A model generated the notes under the pieces. It was not told the DNA's origin and did not search any database. It saw only the letters and a list, made by a program, of their open reading frames with translations. Below are positions 19,707-20,000 of a stretch of DNA of 20,000 bases, in pieces. Numbering within the stretch: position 1 is the first letter of the stretch; every line of letters begins with the position of its first letter. Source of the stretch: Stramonita haemastoma (lineage: Eukaryota; Mollusca; Gastropoda; Neogastropoda; Muricidae); contig CM060318.1 in the NCBI GenBank assembly GCA_030674155.1, positions 81,276,358-81,296,357 on the forward strand, read 5' to 3'. The translations under genes and the position numbers were made by a program.

Positions 19707-20000
19707 CACTCACGAGCCTATCTTCTTTAGCTATACTTTCCAGTATTTTTATCACGTTCGCCATTTTGTGGAGGCTTTAGGGGAAAGCTCAGCTAATGGT
19801 TTGTATCCACTTTCCTTCTTAATGGATAACCGAAAAGTGTCGTACTGCCACAGTCGCACCTCTCTCCTCTAGTCTCTGGCGTGTGTAGGGTGATCTAAAG
19901 TGGCCGGTAGGGTGTGATGTTAGTCACTTAGGTTTTCTCTCTCAAGTGACTGCCTGTTCCCACGAGAGAGAAAATTATACAGATTCACAGTTAAGCGGTA
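19701..20000. other. Ordinary-complexity end of window
   Basis: No gene recognised. It contains CGCCATTTTGTGG (19759-19771), a good match to the YY1/Pho core GCCAT, and an 8-base hairpin with arms AGTCACTT (19922-19929) and AAGTGACT (19944-19951). Both could be chance. Confidence 0.4.

Noticed and set aside
19922..19951. Hairpin as a histone 3' stem-loop or terminator
   Set aside because: The arms do not match the histone stem-loop consensus, and there is no upstream coding region.

Overview
This window looks like non-coding DNA from an animal nuclear genome, most likely a mollusc or other lophotrochozoan. The grounds are long pure CA/GT, CT/GA, CTGT/GACA, GATA, TTC, CAA and TAA microsatellites, two broken non-LTR retrotransposon 3' ends of a type I know from molluscan genomes, and no bacterial-style gene packing. 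The phylum call is inference. Nearly every long open frame is an artefact of simple repeats, which lack stop codons in several frames and read as poly-CV, poly-HT, poly-SL or poly-RE. I support no intact protein-coding gene, tRNA, rRNA or CRISPR array.

Layout. 1-1000: T-rich sequence, a CTGT/CT array, and a G-quadruplex motif at 938-961. 1000-4000: three clear copies and one weak copy of a dispersed repeat (family B here), mixed with GT/CA arrays and the first copy of a short SINE-like 3' end (family C, 2203-2335). 4000-6550: dense microsatellites (GGT, CT, TTG/TTC, CA, GA/GACA) and the second family C copy (4470-4612). 6600-7000: ordinary-complexity DNA with a TAAT-rich palindromic cluster and a perfect SOX-type inverted repeat. 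6985-7364: a decayed reverse-transcriptase fragment running into a GATA/GA array.

8040-15650: the most structured part. Eight diverged, same-strand copies of one module (family A) recur about every 0.9-1.3 kb and alternate with simple-repeat arrays. This looks like an old tandem expansion or a repeat tied to microsatellites. 16080-16262: poly-C tracts and a CA/CG array. 17064-17455: a 5'-truncated non-LTR retrotransposon insertion with a GAA tail and an 11-base target-site duplication. 17456-18927: the longest stretch without simple repeats, holding one weak minus-strand coding-like fragment. 18928-19700: CAA and CA arrays. 19701-20000: ordinary sequence with a YY1-like site and a short hairpin.

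No genes act together here. The content is mobile-element debris, at least three local repeat families and microsatellites able to form Z-DNA, triplex, quadruplex or cruciform structures. The region could be intergenic or intronic; the sequence does not decide.
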